Under the pieces are notes generated by a model. It ran no database searches. It was not told where the DNA came from and saw only the letters and a list, made by a program, of their open reading frames with translations. The position numbers and the translations under genes were made by a program. From Oscillospiraceae bacterium (GTDB lineage: Bacteria; Bacillota; Clostridia; Oscillospirales; Oscillospiraceae), in assembly GCA_017395935.1 (NCBI GenBank), contig JAFQNL010000019.1, positions 1-64,000 of the forward strand: a stretch of DNA of 64,000 nt, written 5' to 3'. Below are positions 1 through 7,639 of this stretch, piece by piece. How positions within the stretch are numbered: position 1 is the stretch's first letter; every line of letters starts with the position of its first letter.

Positions 1-1323
1 CTGAGTGGCCAACTCGGCGCCCAGCACGTTGTCGGAAGCGATCTGGCAGTCGATCTCAACGCCGTTGACAGCGCGGTCCACGGAGATAACCCGGACGCCC
101 TGTGCCTGAGCGTACTCCACAGCACCGGTAACGGCGTCAGAGTCCACGGGGTTAACGATGAGCACGCTGATGCCCTTGGCAACCAGGTCCTCGATGTCGC
201 TGACCTGCTTGGTCACGTCATCGCCGGCATCGGCGATGGACAGCGTCACGCCGGCCTCGGCAGCGGCCTTCTCGGCGCCCTCAGCCAGAGTGACGAAGAA
301 GGGGTTGTTCTGAGTGGAGACAGACAGGCCGATAGAGCCGTTGCCCACGATCTCAATCTTTGCAGCGGGAGCAGCGTAGGTTTCGACGTTCTCGGCGGTG
401 ACCAGAGTCACTTCAACAGGGATGGCAGCAGGAATGGCTTCACCATTGATGAGCTTGATGGCGTTGTCAACAGCGGCCTTACCGATCAGAGCGGGCTGCT
501 GAGCGATAGTGGCAGCCATGCGGCCGGCCTTGATGGCCTCGATGGCGTCATTAGTGGCGTCAAAGCCCACGACCATGATGTCCTTGCCGGCGCCGGCAAT
601 GGCCTCAACGGCGCCCAGAGCCATCTCGTCATTGGCGGCGAAGACAGCCTGAATGTCACCGTGAGCCTGGAGCATATTCTCCATAACGCTCATGCCCTTG
701 GTACGGTCAAAGTTGGCGGTCTGGTTGGCAACCACGCTCAGCTTGGAGTCGGCGATGTTGTGGAAGCCGGCAGAGCGGTCGATAGCGGCAGAAGCGCCGG
801 GAGTGCCTTCCAGCTCGGCAACCTTAATGCCCTCGCCCAGAGTGTCTACAATGTACTGGGTAGCCAGTTCGGCACCGGCCACGTTGTCGGAAGCGATCTG
901 GCAGTCGATCTCAACGCCGTTGACAGCGCGGTCGACAGAGATGACCTTGACGCCCTTGGCCTTTGCAGCCTCTACGGCGCCGGTGACAGCGTCAGAGTCC
1001 ACGGGGTTAACGATGAGCACGCTGATGCCCTTAGAAACCAGGTCCTCGATATCGCTGGTCTGCTTGGTTACGTCGTCGCCGGCATCAACCACAGACAGCT
1101 CGACACCGGCCTCGGCAGCGGCCTTCTCAGCGCCTTCAGCCAGAGTGACGAAGAAGGGGTTGTTCTGGGTGGAGATAGACAGGCCGATGGTGCCGCTGGC
1201 AGCGTTGGTATTGTTCTTTGCGGGCAGATTTTCCTCGCCGTCGATGGTAATACGGCAGGCGGTCAATGACAGAGTCATTGCAATGCACATGATCAGTGCG
1301 ATCAGTTTCTTCAGCTTCTTCAT
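1..1323 (-). CDS. rbsB: Ribose-binding lipoprotein with tandem duplicated binding domain (partial)
   Basis: Substrate-binding component of the ribose ABC importer; 441 codons are present and the gene runs off the left edge. The ATG at 1323 begins MKKLKKLIALIM, a lipoprotein signal with lipobox SLTAC (Cys around residue 21). Residues about 43-322 form a complete RbsB-like periplasmic-binding domain with the family's signatures NNPFF, NPVDSDAV, SVDRAVN, IASDNV, FDRTKG, ANDEMALGA and GFDAT. From about residue 328 the same domain starts again in frame, offset exactly 855 bp (285 codons), after a short linker. The copies are roughly 88% identical in the compared DNA, so they are related by duplication but have diverged. 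It is the last visible gene of the rbs operon, 20 bp after rbsC. Whether a third domain or a stop follows is outside the window. Identity as a ribose binder is strong; the reason for the double domain is unknown. Confidence 0.93.
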   Translation of the reverse strand, partial: MKKLKKLIALIMCIAMTLSLTACRITIDGEENLPAKNNTNAASGTIGLSISTQNNPFFVTLAEGAEKAAAEAGVELSVVDAGDDVTKQTSDIEDLVSKGISVLIVNPVDSDAVTGAVEAAKAKGVKVISVDRAVNGVEIDCQIASDNVAGAELATQYIVDTLGEGIKVAELEGTPGASAAIDRSAGFHNIADSKLSVVANQTANFDRTKGMSVMENMLQAHGDIQAVFAANDEMALGAVEAIAGAGKDIMVVGFDATNDAIEAIKAGRMAATIAQQPALIGKAAVDNAIKLINGEAIPAAIPVEVTLVTAENVETYAAPAAKIEIVGNGSIGLSVSTQNNPFFVTLAEGAEKAAAEAGVTLSIADAGDDVTKQVSDIEDLVAKGISVLIVNPVDSDAVTGAVEYAQAQGVRVISVDRAVNGVEIDCQIASDNVLGAELATQ

Positions 1324-1343
1324 GATCTCAAATCTCCATTCCA

Positions 1344-2321
1344 TTAGCGCTTGCTGTCAGCCAGCACGGCGACCAGAATAACGATGGCTTTGATAACGTC
1401 CTGATAGTAGGAGGTAACGCCCAGAATGTTCAGGCCGTTGGACAGGACGGCGATAATGAGAACGCCGGCCACGGTGCCGGTGATCTTGCCGCGGCCACCG
1501 CTCATGCTGGTGCCGCCCAGAGCGACAGAGGCGATGGCGTCCAGCTCATAGCCTTCGCCCAGAGTGGGCTGAGCGGAGTCAACACGGGAGATCATCATCA
1601 GACCAGCCAGAGCAGACAGGAAGCCGGAGATGGCATAGACAGACAGTTTGATCTTGGCGGTATCTACGCCTACCAGCTGAGCGCACTTGGCATTGCTGCC
1701 GGTGGCGTAGATGCGGCGGCCATAGGTGGTGTGGTTGAGGATGAAGTAGAACAGGACGAAGAACAGAACCAGAATGATGGCGGGCAGGGGGATCTTGATG
1801 GTTTCGGCGATGAGCAGGTTGCCCTTGCCCAGAGCCTTGAAGAAGAAGGAGCCGCCCTCAGAAGTGATGGAGTTTGCCAGACGGGAGATGGGCTTGCCGT
1901 CGGTGAGGATCATGGCAATACCGCGATAGGCCAGCTGGGTAATCAGAGTTGCGATAAAGGCCTGCAGACGGCACTTGGCCACCAGGAAGCCGCTGATGAA
2001 GCCCAGCAGGGTGCCGGCGGCCAGAGCGATCAGAACGCAGGCCAGAGCGGGCACACCCATAATAATGAGCTCAGCGCAGATAATGGCGCTCAGAGCGAAG
2101 ACGGAGCCGACGGACAGGTCGATGCCGTCAGAAAGAATGACGCAGGTCATACCGATAGCGATCAGGCCGTTGAAGGCTGCCTGACGGAGCAGGTTGAGCA
2201 GATTGCTGAGCTGACGGAACTCAGGGCTGATCACACTCAGCAGGATGACCAGAATCAGAAGAGCGATAAACGCGCCATACTGGCCGATCAGCGCGCCGAT
2301 GTTTTTGTTACCTTTTTTCAT
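1344..2321 (-). CDS. rbsC: Ribose ABC transporter permease RbsC
   Basis: Membrane channel of the ribose importer (325 aa, the usual family length). It is hydrophobic throughout, with many predicted transmembrane helices, and carries the family segments GMTCVILSDGIDLSVGSV near residues 57-74 and the cytoplasmic loop ASVALGGTSMSGGRG near 265-280, which contacts the ATPase. The ATG at 2321 overlaps the end of rbsA by 4 bp (ATGA), indicating translational coupling, and a GGGAGG ribosome binding site precedes it. The context rbsD-rbsA-rbsC-rbsB fixes the assignment. Confidence 0.95.
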   Translation of the reverse strand: MKKGNKNIGALIGQYGAFIALLILVILLSVISPEFRQLSNLLNLLRQAAFNGLIAIGMTCVILSDGIDLSVGSVFALSAIICAELIIMGVPALACVLIALAAGTLLGFISGFLVAKCRLQAFIATLITQLAYRGIAMILTDGKPISRLANSITSEGGSFFFKALGKGNLLIAETIKIPLPAIILVLFFVLFYFILNHTTYGRRIYATGSNAKCAQLVGVDTAKIKLSVYAISGFLSALAGLMMISRVDSAQPTLGEGYELDAIASVALGGTSMSGGRGKITGTVAGVLIIAVLSNGLNILGVTSYYQDVIKAIVILVAVLADSKR

Positions 2322-3805
2322 GACAAACTTCCTCCCGTGGCCAACGTCATAACTTTTGCCTGATCTGCCTCAGCGGCGTCAATAATGCCGGTCACATGAC
2401 CCTCGTGGACGACCATGATACGGTCGCTCATGCCCAGAACCTCGGGCAGTTCGGAGGAGACCATGATGACGGCCACACCGTTGGCGGCCAGGTCGTTGAT
2501 CACACTGTAAATTTCTTTCTTAGCGCCGATGTCCACGCCGCGCGTGGGTTCGTCCAGGATCAGGATCTTGGGATCGGTGTAGATCCACTTGGCAAGAACG
2601 ACCTTCTGCTGGTTGCCGCCGGAGAGGTTGCCGCATTCGTGCTGGGGACCGAAGCAGCGGATGTGGAACTCCTCGATGCCCCGCTTGACCAGATCCAGAG
2701 CCTTCTTCTTGGACAGAACGCTCTTGTTGGAGACCTTACCAAGGTTTGCGATCTCAATGTTCTCGGCGATGCTCTTTTCCAGCAGCAGACCCTCTGTCTT
2801 TCTGTCTTCGGTAATGAAGCCGATGCCGGCCTTAATGGCCTCCTGAGGATTGCGGATGGTGGCCTTGATGCCGTCGATCCAGATCTTGCCGGCGGTGGTG
2901 GGAAGAACGCCGAAGATGGCCTGCATGATCTCGGTGCGGCCAGCGCCCATCAGACCTGACACGCCCAGAACCTCGCCGGCGTGTACGGTAAAGGAGACGT
3001 CCTTAAAGTACTTTTCATGGCTCAGACCCTCTACCCGGAGGACTTCCATGCCGATCTCGCAGTCGCGCTTGGGATAGCGCTCGCCGATCTCGCGGCCGAT
3101 CATCATCTGGACGACGTCGTCCATGGTGATGTCCTTGATGTACTTGGTGTCGATATACTGACCGTCACGGAGGATGGTGATCCGGTCACAGAGCTCGAAA
3201 ATCTCCTCCATACGGTGGGAGATATAAACGATGGAAACACCCTTGGCCCGGAGAGAATTGATGACCTCGAAGAGGACCTCGGTTTCACTCTGAGTCAGAG
3301 CAGCGGTGGGCTCGTCCATAATCAGCACCTTGGCATCTACCATCAGTGCCTTGCAGATTTCCACCATCTGCTGCTGGCCAACGGACAGTTCGGACATGAC
3401 TGCGTCCACGGGGATATGAACGCCCATCTTGTCCATCACTTCCTGGGCCTTGGCCCGCATAGCCTTCTTGTCACAGATGCCGAAGCCCTTGGTGATTTCC
3501 TTACCCATAAAGAGGTTCTCTTCGACAGTCAGATCGAAGAGAGAGTTGATCTCCTGATAGATAAAGACGATGCCGGCCTTCTCGGCCTCCTGAGGGCTCT
3601 TGTAGACGACTTCCTGTCCGTCGACCAGAACGGTGCCGGCGTCGCGGGTATAGACGCCGGTGAGAATCTTCATCAGCGTAGACTTACCAGCGCCGTTTTC
3701 GCCCATAAGGGCGTGGATCTCGCCGTCCTTCAGGAAGAAGCCGGCGTCTTTCAATACCTGATTTGTGCCAAAGGACTTGTCAATGCCCTTCATCTCGATA
3801 TTCAT
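2318..3805 (-). CDS. rbsA: Ribose ABC transporter ATP-binding protein RbsA
   Basis: Double-cassette ATPase that powers ribose import at the inner face of the membrane (495 aa, typical for RbsA/MglA). The N-terminal cassette has Walker A GENGAGKST, signature LSVGQQQ and Walker B LIMDEPTAAL. The C-terminal cassette has a degenerate Walker A (GLMGAGRTE), signature LSGGNQQK and Walker B LILDEPTRGVD; this asymmetry is standard in the family. The stop overlaps the rbsC start by 4 bp and the start lies 20 bp after rbsD. Confidence 0.95.
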   Translation of the reverse strand: MNIEMKGIDKSFGTNQVLKDAGFFLKDGEIHALMGENGAGKSTLMKILTGVYTRDAGTVLVDGQEVVYKSPQEAEKAGIVFIYQEINSLFDLTVEENLFMGKEITKGFGICDKKAMRAKAQEVMDKMGVHIPVDAVMSELSVGQQQMVEICKALMVDAKVLIMDEPTAALTQSETEVLFEVINSLRAKGVSIVYISHRMEEIFELCDRITILRDGQYIDTKYIKDITMDDVVQMMIGREIGERYPKRDCEIGMEVLRVEGLSHEKYFKDVSFTVHAGEVLGVSGLMGAGRTEIMQAIFGVLPTTAGKIWIDGIKATIRNPQEAIKAGIGFITEDRKTEGLLLEKSIAENIEIANLGKVSNKSVLSKKKALDLVKRGIEEFHIRCFGPQHECGNLSGGNQQKVVLAKWIYTDPKILILDEPTRGVDIGAKKEIYSVINDLAANGVAVIMVSSELPEVLGMSDRIMVVHEGHVTGIIDAAEADQAKVMTLATGGSLS

Positions 3806-3825
3806 AGTGCCTTTTCTCCCTCCGC

Positions 3826-4230
3826 TCAGGCAAAGATACAGCCGGACTGCAAAATAATATTTGCATACGGAGTGGTCTCGCCAGTTCTGATGACTGCCTT
3901 GCAGTCGTGGGTCAGTGCTTTCAGTTGGGTGTGAGAGACAAACTCGGTCTCCACGTCCTGGTCGGCAAAGAGGGCCTTTACCTGCTCCAGGACCTGGGGA
4001 TTCTGGGTCTTGATCTCCTCGGCCAGGATAATCTTCTCGATCTTCATGTCTCCGGCGACCACTTCCAGCGTACGCATAAAGGTGGGCTCGCCGAAGGTCA
4101 GAGCCAGATCGATCCGCTCTACCTCGTCGGGGATGGGGAGACCGCAGTCACCGATGGCGAGAAGGTCCGTGTGGCCCATGTAGGACAACACCCGGGAGAT
4201 CTCGCTGTTCAGGATACCTGCTCTTTTCAT
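3826..4230 (-). CDS. rbsD: D-ribose pyranase RbsD
   Basis: Interconverts the pyranose and furanose forms of D-ribose after uptake. The 134-residue protein begins MKRAGILNSEISRVLSYMGHTD and has the family motifs GLPIP near residues 30-34, ALTFGEPTF near 44-52 and the C-terminal signature GETTPYANIILQSG. A TTG two codons upstream is possible, but the ATG at 4230 gives a 4-bp ATGA overlap with rbsR and a suitably spaced AAAGG site, so it is preferred. Its presence shows that the operon is for ribose rather than another sugar. Confidence 0.94.
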   Translation of the reverse strand: MKRAGILNSEISRVLSYMGHTDLLAIGDCGLPIPDEVERIDLALTFGEPTFMRTLEVVAGDMKIEKIILAEEIKTQNPQVLEQVKALFADQDVETEFVSHTQLKALTHDCKAVIRTGETTPYANIILQSGCIFA

Positions 4231-5222
4231 TTGCAACTACCTTTCTTCTTTGTTGTTTCACGTACAGTCAGGGTGACGGGAAATACGATCTCAACTCCTT
4301 TCTCAGTAGTTTTCTCATTGTCAATGATCAGCTCCATAGCCTTGGTTGCCATTCTCTGGATCGGCTGAGTGATCGTTGTCAACTCCGGCGAGATCAGGCT
4401 TGCCCACTCAATATCATCAAACCCAATCAGCTGGATCTGGTCCGGCACCGAGATGTGCTTGCGGTGCAGGATTTTATAGGTGGAGATGGCTACCACGTCG
4501 TTGCAGGCGATGATGCCATCTACCCCAGGGAAGGTCTCCAGCAACTGTTCTGTCATTGCCAGACCTGCCTTGAAGTCATAGTCACAGGTGACCGTCTGCT
4601 CCCGGAGCCCGTGCTCTCTGCAGACGTCCCGATAACCCTCGTAACGGGCTTTGGCGCTGAAAATACGCTGGGGACCCTTGATGCAGACGATGTTTTTGCA
4701 GCCGCATTCGATCAGATGCTCTGCAGCCATTCGTCCGCCGGCGTAGTAGTCGCAGTAGACATAGGCGTCGATCCGCTTGGTGGCAAAGAGAGAGTCGATG
4801 GCTACCACCGGGATCTGGCACATGGCCGCGTAGTCCTGAATAGCCTCGTTGGTGGAGGCGATAATGACGCCGTCGGCGTTCATAGCTACCAGTGTCTGCA
4901 GAGCGATCTCTTCCTTCTCAATGTCGTCGCCCACGTCGCATAAAAATACCCGGTAACCATGCTCAGTGGCCATGTGCTCAATGATGCTTGCTACCTGAGT
5001 AAAGTAAGGGTTCTTAATGCTGGGGATGATCAGACCGATCAACTTGGCCGATTTCCGATAAAGGCTTCTTGCCACCTCGTTGGGTACAAAGTCGGTGGCG
5101 GTGATCGCCTGAAGGACCCGAGCCCGCTTTTCTGCGGAGACTCTGGCGGTCCCGTTAATCACACGGGAAACGGTTGCAGGGGAGACGCCGGCCATCTTGG
5201 CCACCTCTCTGATGTTGATCAT
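4227..5222 (-). CDS. rbsR: LacI-family ribose operon repressor RbsR
   Basis: Transcriptional regulator, first gene of the rbs operon. From the ATG at 5222 (331 aa) it begins MINIREVAKMAGVS; the helix-turn-helix covers about residues 4-23 and a hinge helix lies near 45-60, followed by a periplasmic-binding-type effector domain. The GTG at 5231 would sit directly on the ribosome binding site (acaggag), whereas ATG 5222 lies 8 nt downstream of GGAG. Expected to release its operator on binding ribose or a phosphorylated derivative (family knowledge). A perfect 7-2-7 inverted repeat lies just downstream of its own promoter, implying autoregulation of the whole operon. Confidence 0.92.
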   Translation of the reverse strand: MINIREVAKMAGVSPATVSRVINGTARVSAEKRARVLQAITATDFVPNEVARSLYRKSAKLIGLIIPSIKNPYFTQVASIIEHMATEHGYRVFLCDVGDDIEKEEIALQTLVAMNADGVIIASTNEAIQDYAAMCQIPVVAIDSLFATKRIDAYVYCDYYAGGRMAAEHLIECGCKNIVCIKGPQRIFSAKARYEGYRDVCREHGLREQTVTCDYDFKAGLAMTEQLLETFPGVDGIIACNDVVAISTYKILHRKHISVPDQIQLIGFDDIEWASLISPELTTITQPIQRMATKAMELIIDNEKTTEKGVEIVFPVTLTVRETTKKKGSCK

Positions 5223-5271
5223 AGCATTCACTCCTGTTTCAAGTGTTTCAAAAAATGTAACGTTTCATAGT

Positions 5272-5287
5272 TTGAAACGGGTTTCAA
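5272..5287. promoter_or_regulatory. Candidate RbsR (LacI-type) operator
   Basis: TTGAAACGGGTTTCAA is an inverted repeat of TTGAAAC around a GG centre, close to typical LacI-family operators. It lies just downstream of the minus-strand rbs promoter, where a repressor would block initiation. A second imperfect palindrome, TGTAACGTTTCA, is at 5256-5267, and further GTTTCA half-sites are at 5236 and 5245. Confidence 0.75.
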
Positions 5288-5296
5288 GTTGATATA

Positions 5297-5325
5297 ATTC
5301 TAAATTCCCGTAACTTTTTTGTCAA
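5297..5325 (-). promoter_or_regulatory. Promoter of the rbs operon
   Basis: On the minus strand TTGACA (5325-5320) is followed after 17 bp by TAGAAT (5302-5297), a near-consensus sigma-A promoter. Predicted transcription start is about 5290, so the operator at 5272-5287 would occupy the initially transcribed region. Confidence 0.82.
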
Positions 5326-5465
5326 TGCTTCGGAAACGAATTCTATGTTTTGAATATATTTGATCATAAGTATTTGGATAAATTAACCAGTAAAAAAGCA
5401 GACCACTTTTTGCTTGTGAATTGGCTAACAAAGTTGTCTGACTTTTGAACTCAAATTTTATAAAA

Positions 5466-5532
5466 GTTTCAGAAAATGAAACAAAGAATCAAGATTTGAA
5501 ACAGAATGAAACAGTTTGAAACACGTTGAAAC
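5466..5532. repeat. Phased TGAAAC repeat array
   Basis: TGAAAC occurs at 5477, 5497, 5507, 5517 and 5527: four copies with exact 10-bp spacing and a fifth 20 bp upstream, with a degenerate unit (AATCAAGATT) in the missing place. The first copy also forms an inverted repeat with GTTTCA at 5466-5471 (5-bp loop). The array lies about 48 bp upstream of the ymdB -35 box and about 140 bp from the rbs promoter. With the cluster at 5236-5286, eleven such hexamers lie within 300 bp. The half-site matches the candidate RbsR operator arms. Confidence 0.8.
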
Positions 5533-5579
5533 AGACCGGACGACAGGGAAGCAGGGGACAGACGGGCGGGGAAAAATCG

Positions 5580-5608
5580 TTGCGCCGAGGGAGAAAAACA
5601 GGTATACT
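5580..5608 (+). promoter_or_regulatory. Promoter upstream of ymdB
   Basis: TTGCGC (5580-5585), 17-bp spacer, TATACT (5603-5608). It lies about 50 bp before the ymdB ATG and probably drives the run ymdB-lepB-Nudix. Confidence 0.65.
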
Positions 5609-5656
5609 GGTAAAGACACTGGAGCCTGAAGGCTCTGCGGAAAGAGGGAACCGGCT

Positions 5657-6433
5657 ATGATGATCAATGTGCTGGCTGTGGGAGACGTTGTCTCGGAGGC
5701 TGGACTGGACTTTCTCAGCCGAAAGCTGCGGCTTATTAAACGGGAATACAAGATCGATTTTACCGTAGTCAACGGCGAGAATGCTGCCGGACTTGGTCTG
5801 CTGCCCGATCAGGCGGAGGACATCCTCTCGGCCGGGGCGGATGTGATTACCTTGGGAAACCATACCTGGAGCAAGGGGCAGATTGTCGGCTATCTGGATC
5901 AGAATCGCTATATCCTGCGGCCTGCCAATTTCTCTCCCGGCCTGCCGGGACAGGGCTGGGACGTCTACGATGGACCAAGAGGAATGCGTATTGGCGTGGT
6001 CAATCTGATTGGCCGCGTTTCGATGGACCCCAATGTGGACAATCCCTTTACTACGGCTGACACTATTCTGAAAAAAATGGATGCCGATCTGGTTCTGGTG
6101 GACTTCCACGCTGAGGCTACCAGTGAAAAGCTGGCTATGGGCTGGTATCTGGATGGACGGGCTGCCGCCGTTTGGGGGACTCATACCCATGTGCCTACCG
6201 CCGATGGTCAGGTGCTGCCCAAAGGCACGGGCTATATAACCGATCTGGGTATGACTGGTCCTGCCCGGTCTATTTTGGGCATTCGGCCGGAACAGTCCAT
6301 CAATAAGTTTTTGGGCGGCCTGCCCCGGCGCTATGAGGCGGCGCAGGGCCCCTGCAAACTGGAAGGCGCCGTGTTTACCTGGGATACGGTGGAAAAACGC
6401 TGCACCCAAGTCCGCCAGATCCGGCTGGACTGA
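5657..6433 (+). CDS. ymdB: YmdB-family metallophosphoesterase
   Basis: Member of the TIGR00282/YmdB calcineurin-like family; the Bacillus protein is a 2',3'-cyclic-nucleotide phosphodiesterase affecting biofilm and motility decisions. The 258-residue protein has the complete metal-binding set: D10, E41 and N42 (NGEN), N68 and H69 (GNH), H151 and E153 (DFHAE), H176 and H178 (GTHTH). Length equals that of family members. The ATG at 5657 follows an AGAGGG site; the next codon is also ATG. Signal peptidase I follows after 20 bp. The TGAAAC array lies upstream, so control may be unusual. Confidence 0.9.
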   Translation: MMINVLAVGDVVSEAGLDFLSRKLRLIKREYKIDFTVVNGENAAGLGLLPDQAEDILSAGADVITLGNHTWSKGQIVGYLDQNRYILRPANFSPGLPGQGWDVYDGPRGMRIGVVNLIGRVSMDPNVDNPFTTADTILKKMDADLVLVDFHAEATSEKLAMGWYLDGRAAAVWGTHTHVPTADGQVLPKGTGYITDLGMTGPARSILGIRPEQSINKFLGGLPRRYEAAQGPCKLEGAVFTWDTVEKRCTQVRQIRLD

Positions 6434-6453
6434 GATATAAAGGAGATCATTTC

Positions 6454-7068
6454 ATGGATGAAGAACTGCGCCCCAGAGAAGAGGCGGTAGCGGAGGAGAA
6501 GAAGGAGCGGAAAGAAAAGGAAAAGCTGGACTGGCGGAAGGAGTTTTACAGTGAGCTCCGGATGCTGGCAGTGGTGCTGACGGTAACCATTCTGATCTTC
6601 CATTTTTTAACGCAATTGGTTGTAGTGGTGGGTTCTTCCATGTACCCCACGCTCCATGAAGACGACCTGCTCATTGCCTGGCGGGCGGGCTACGAGCCTC
6701 GTCAGGGAGATATTGTTGTGCTCCATAAGGAGACTGAATATATTAAGGAGACGGTAGTCAAACGGATTATCGCCACTGGCGGACAGACGGTGGAGATCGA
6801 CTACGATGAGAATGCGGTTTATGTGGACGGCGTCCGTTTGGATGAGCCCTATCTGAACCGGGAAGATGAGGATGTCATGATCCCCAAGGGAGACGTCAAG
6901 AGCATCGACATCCCGGAAGGTTCTGTCTTTGTCATGGGCGACAACCGAAACCGCTCTACCGACAGCCGATCTACCCCGGCTCTGGGTGTGGTGGATGAGG
7001 ACTATATTATTGGTAAGGCAGTCTTTATCTTTTACCCCTTTGACCATATGGGTCTGCTGGAGAACTGA
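6454..7068 (+). CDS. lepB: Signal peptidase I
   Basis: Membrane-bound serine protease that removes signal peptides of exported proteins. The 204-residue protein has a highly charged cytoplasmic N-terminus (residues 1-32), one membrane anchor (about 36-59) and an extracytoplasmic catalytic domain with SSMYPTL (nucleophile Ser62), the VVKRI segment (general base Lys103) and GDNRNRSTDSR near 162-172. The single N-terminal anchor and length fit Gram-positive SipS-type enzymes. It lies between ymdB and a Nudix gene, with only 2 bp to the latter. Confidence 0.95.
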   Translation: MDEELRPREEAVAEEKKERKEKEKLDWRKEFYSELRMLAVVLTVTILIFHFLTQLVVVVGSSMYPTLHEDDLLIAWRAGYEPRQGDIVVLHKETEYIKETVVKRIIATGGQTVEIDYDENAVYVDGVRLDEPYLNREDEDVMIPKGDVKSIDIPEGSVFVMGDNRNRSTDSRSTPALGVVDEDYIIGKAVFIFYPFDHMGLLEN

Positions 7069-7070
7069 AT

Positions 7071-7604
7071 ATGAAAGACGAGCGGATCGACATCTATGAC
7101 TGGCAGGGGCAGGCTACGGGCCGGACCCAGCTGCGCCGTGATGAGCTGCTTGAGGACGCCTGGTATCAGGTGGTAGTGGTCTGGACCCGGGAGGCGGGAG
7201 GGAAACTGCTTTTGACCCGGAGACAGGCAGACAAGCGCTTTTTCCCCCTGTGCTGGGAAGTGACCGAAGGCTTTGCTCAGGCAGGGGAGGGGCCGTGGCG
7301 GGCCGCCCGCCGTGAACTCCGGGAGGAGACAGGACTGGACCCGGATGAGAGCTGCTGGCGCTATCTGGGTACTGTCTGGAAGCAGAGTGACATTGATGGC
7401 CACCACTATCAGTCTATGGTGGCTGTCTATCTGGTTCAGCTGCCAGAACGGGAAGCGACCGTCACCTGTCAGCCGGACGAGGTTCTGGAGGCCAGATGGG
7501 TTACAGTCCAGCAATACCTTGCCATTCCGGAGGAACATCAGGAATCCTTTACGCCGGAATGCTTTCGGCATTTTTGTGATAAGATCACCGATTACCACCT
7601 CTGA
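7071..7604 (+). CDS. Nudix hydrolase
   Basis: Hydrolase of nucleoside diphosphate-linked compounds (177 aa). A perfect Nudix box spans residues 67-89: G67, E73, then R81-E82-L83, E85, E86, G88. The N-terminus (IDIYDWQGQATGRT) resembles the isopentenyl-diphosphate-isomerase-like/YfcD subgroup, but the substrate cannot be read from sequence. It starts 2 bp after lepB and is probably co-transcribed with it. Confidence 0.88.
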   Translation: MKDERIDIYDWQGQATGRTQLRRDELLEDAWYQVVVVWTREAGGKLLLTRRQADKRFFPLCWEVTEGFAQAGEGPWRAARRELREETGLDPDESCWRYLGTVWKQSDIDGHHYQSMVAVYLVQLPEREATVTCQPDEVLEARWVTVQQYLAIPEEHQESFTPECFRHFCDKITDYHL

Positions 7605-7639
7605 CTATGCTATTATTTTGACAACGGGAGGATATAGCC

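Noticed and set aside
1..1323. Assembly duplication as the cause of the doubled RbsB domain
   Set aside because: The two copies differ at roughly one base in eight, with mostly synonymous changes, so they are not one sequence assembled twice. Read mapping would still be the firm test.
661..1381. Plus-strand frames opposite rbsB
   Set aside because: The minus strand encodes a clear RbsB lipoprotein continuous with the rbs operon.
5326..5465. Small coding gene in the AT-rich part of the rbsR-ymdB spacer
   Set aside because: No frame longer than a few dozen codons with a ribosome binding site; the region is best read as regulatory.
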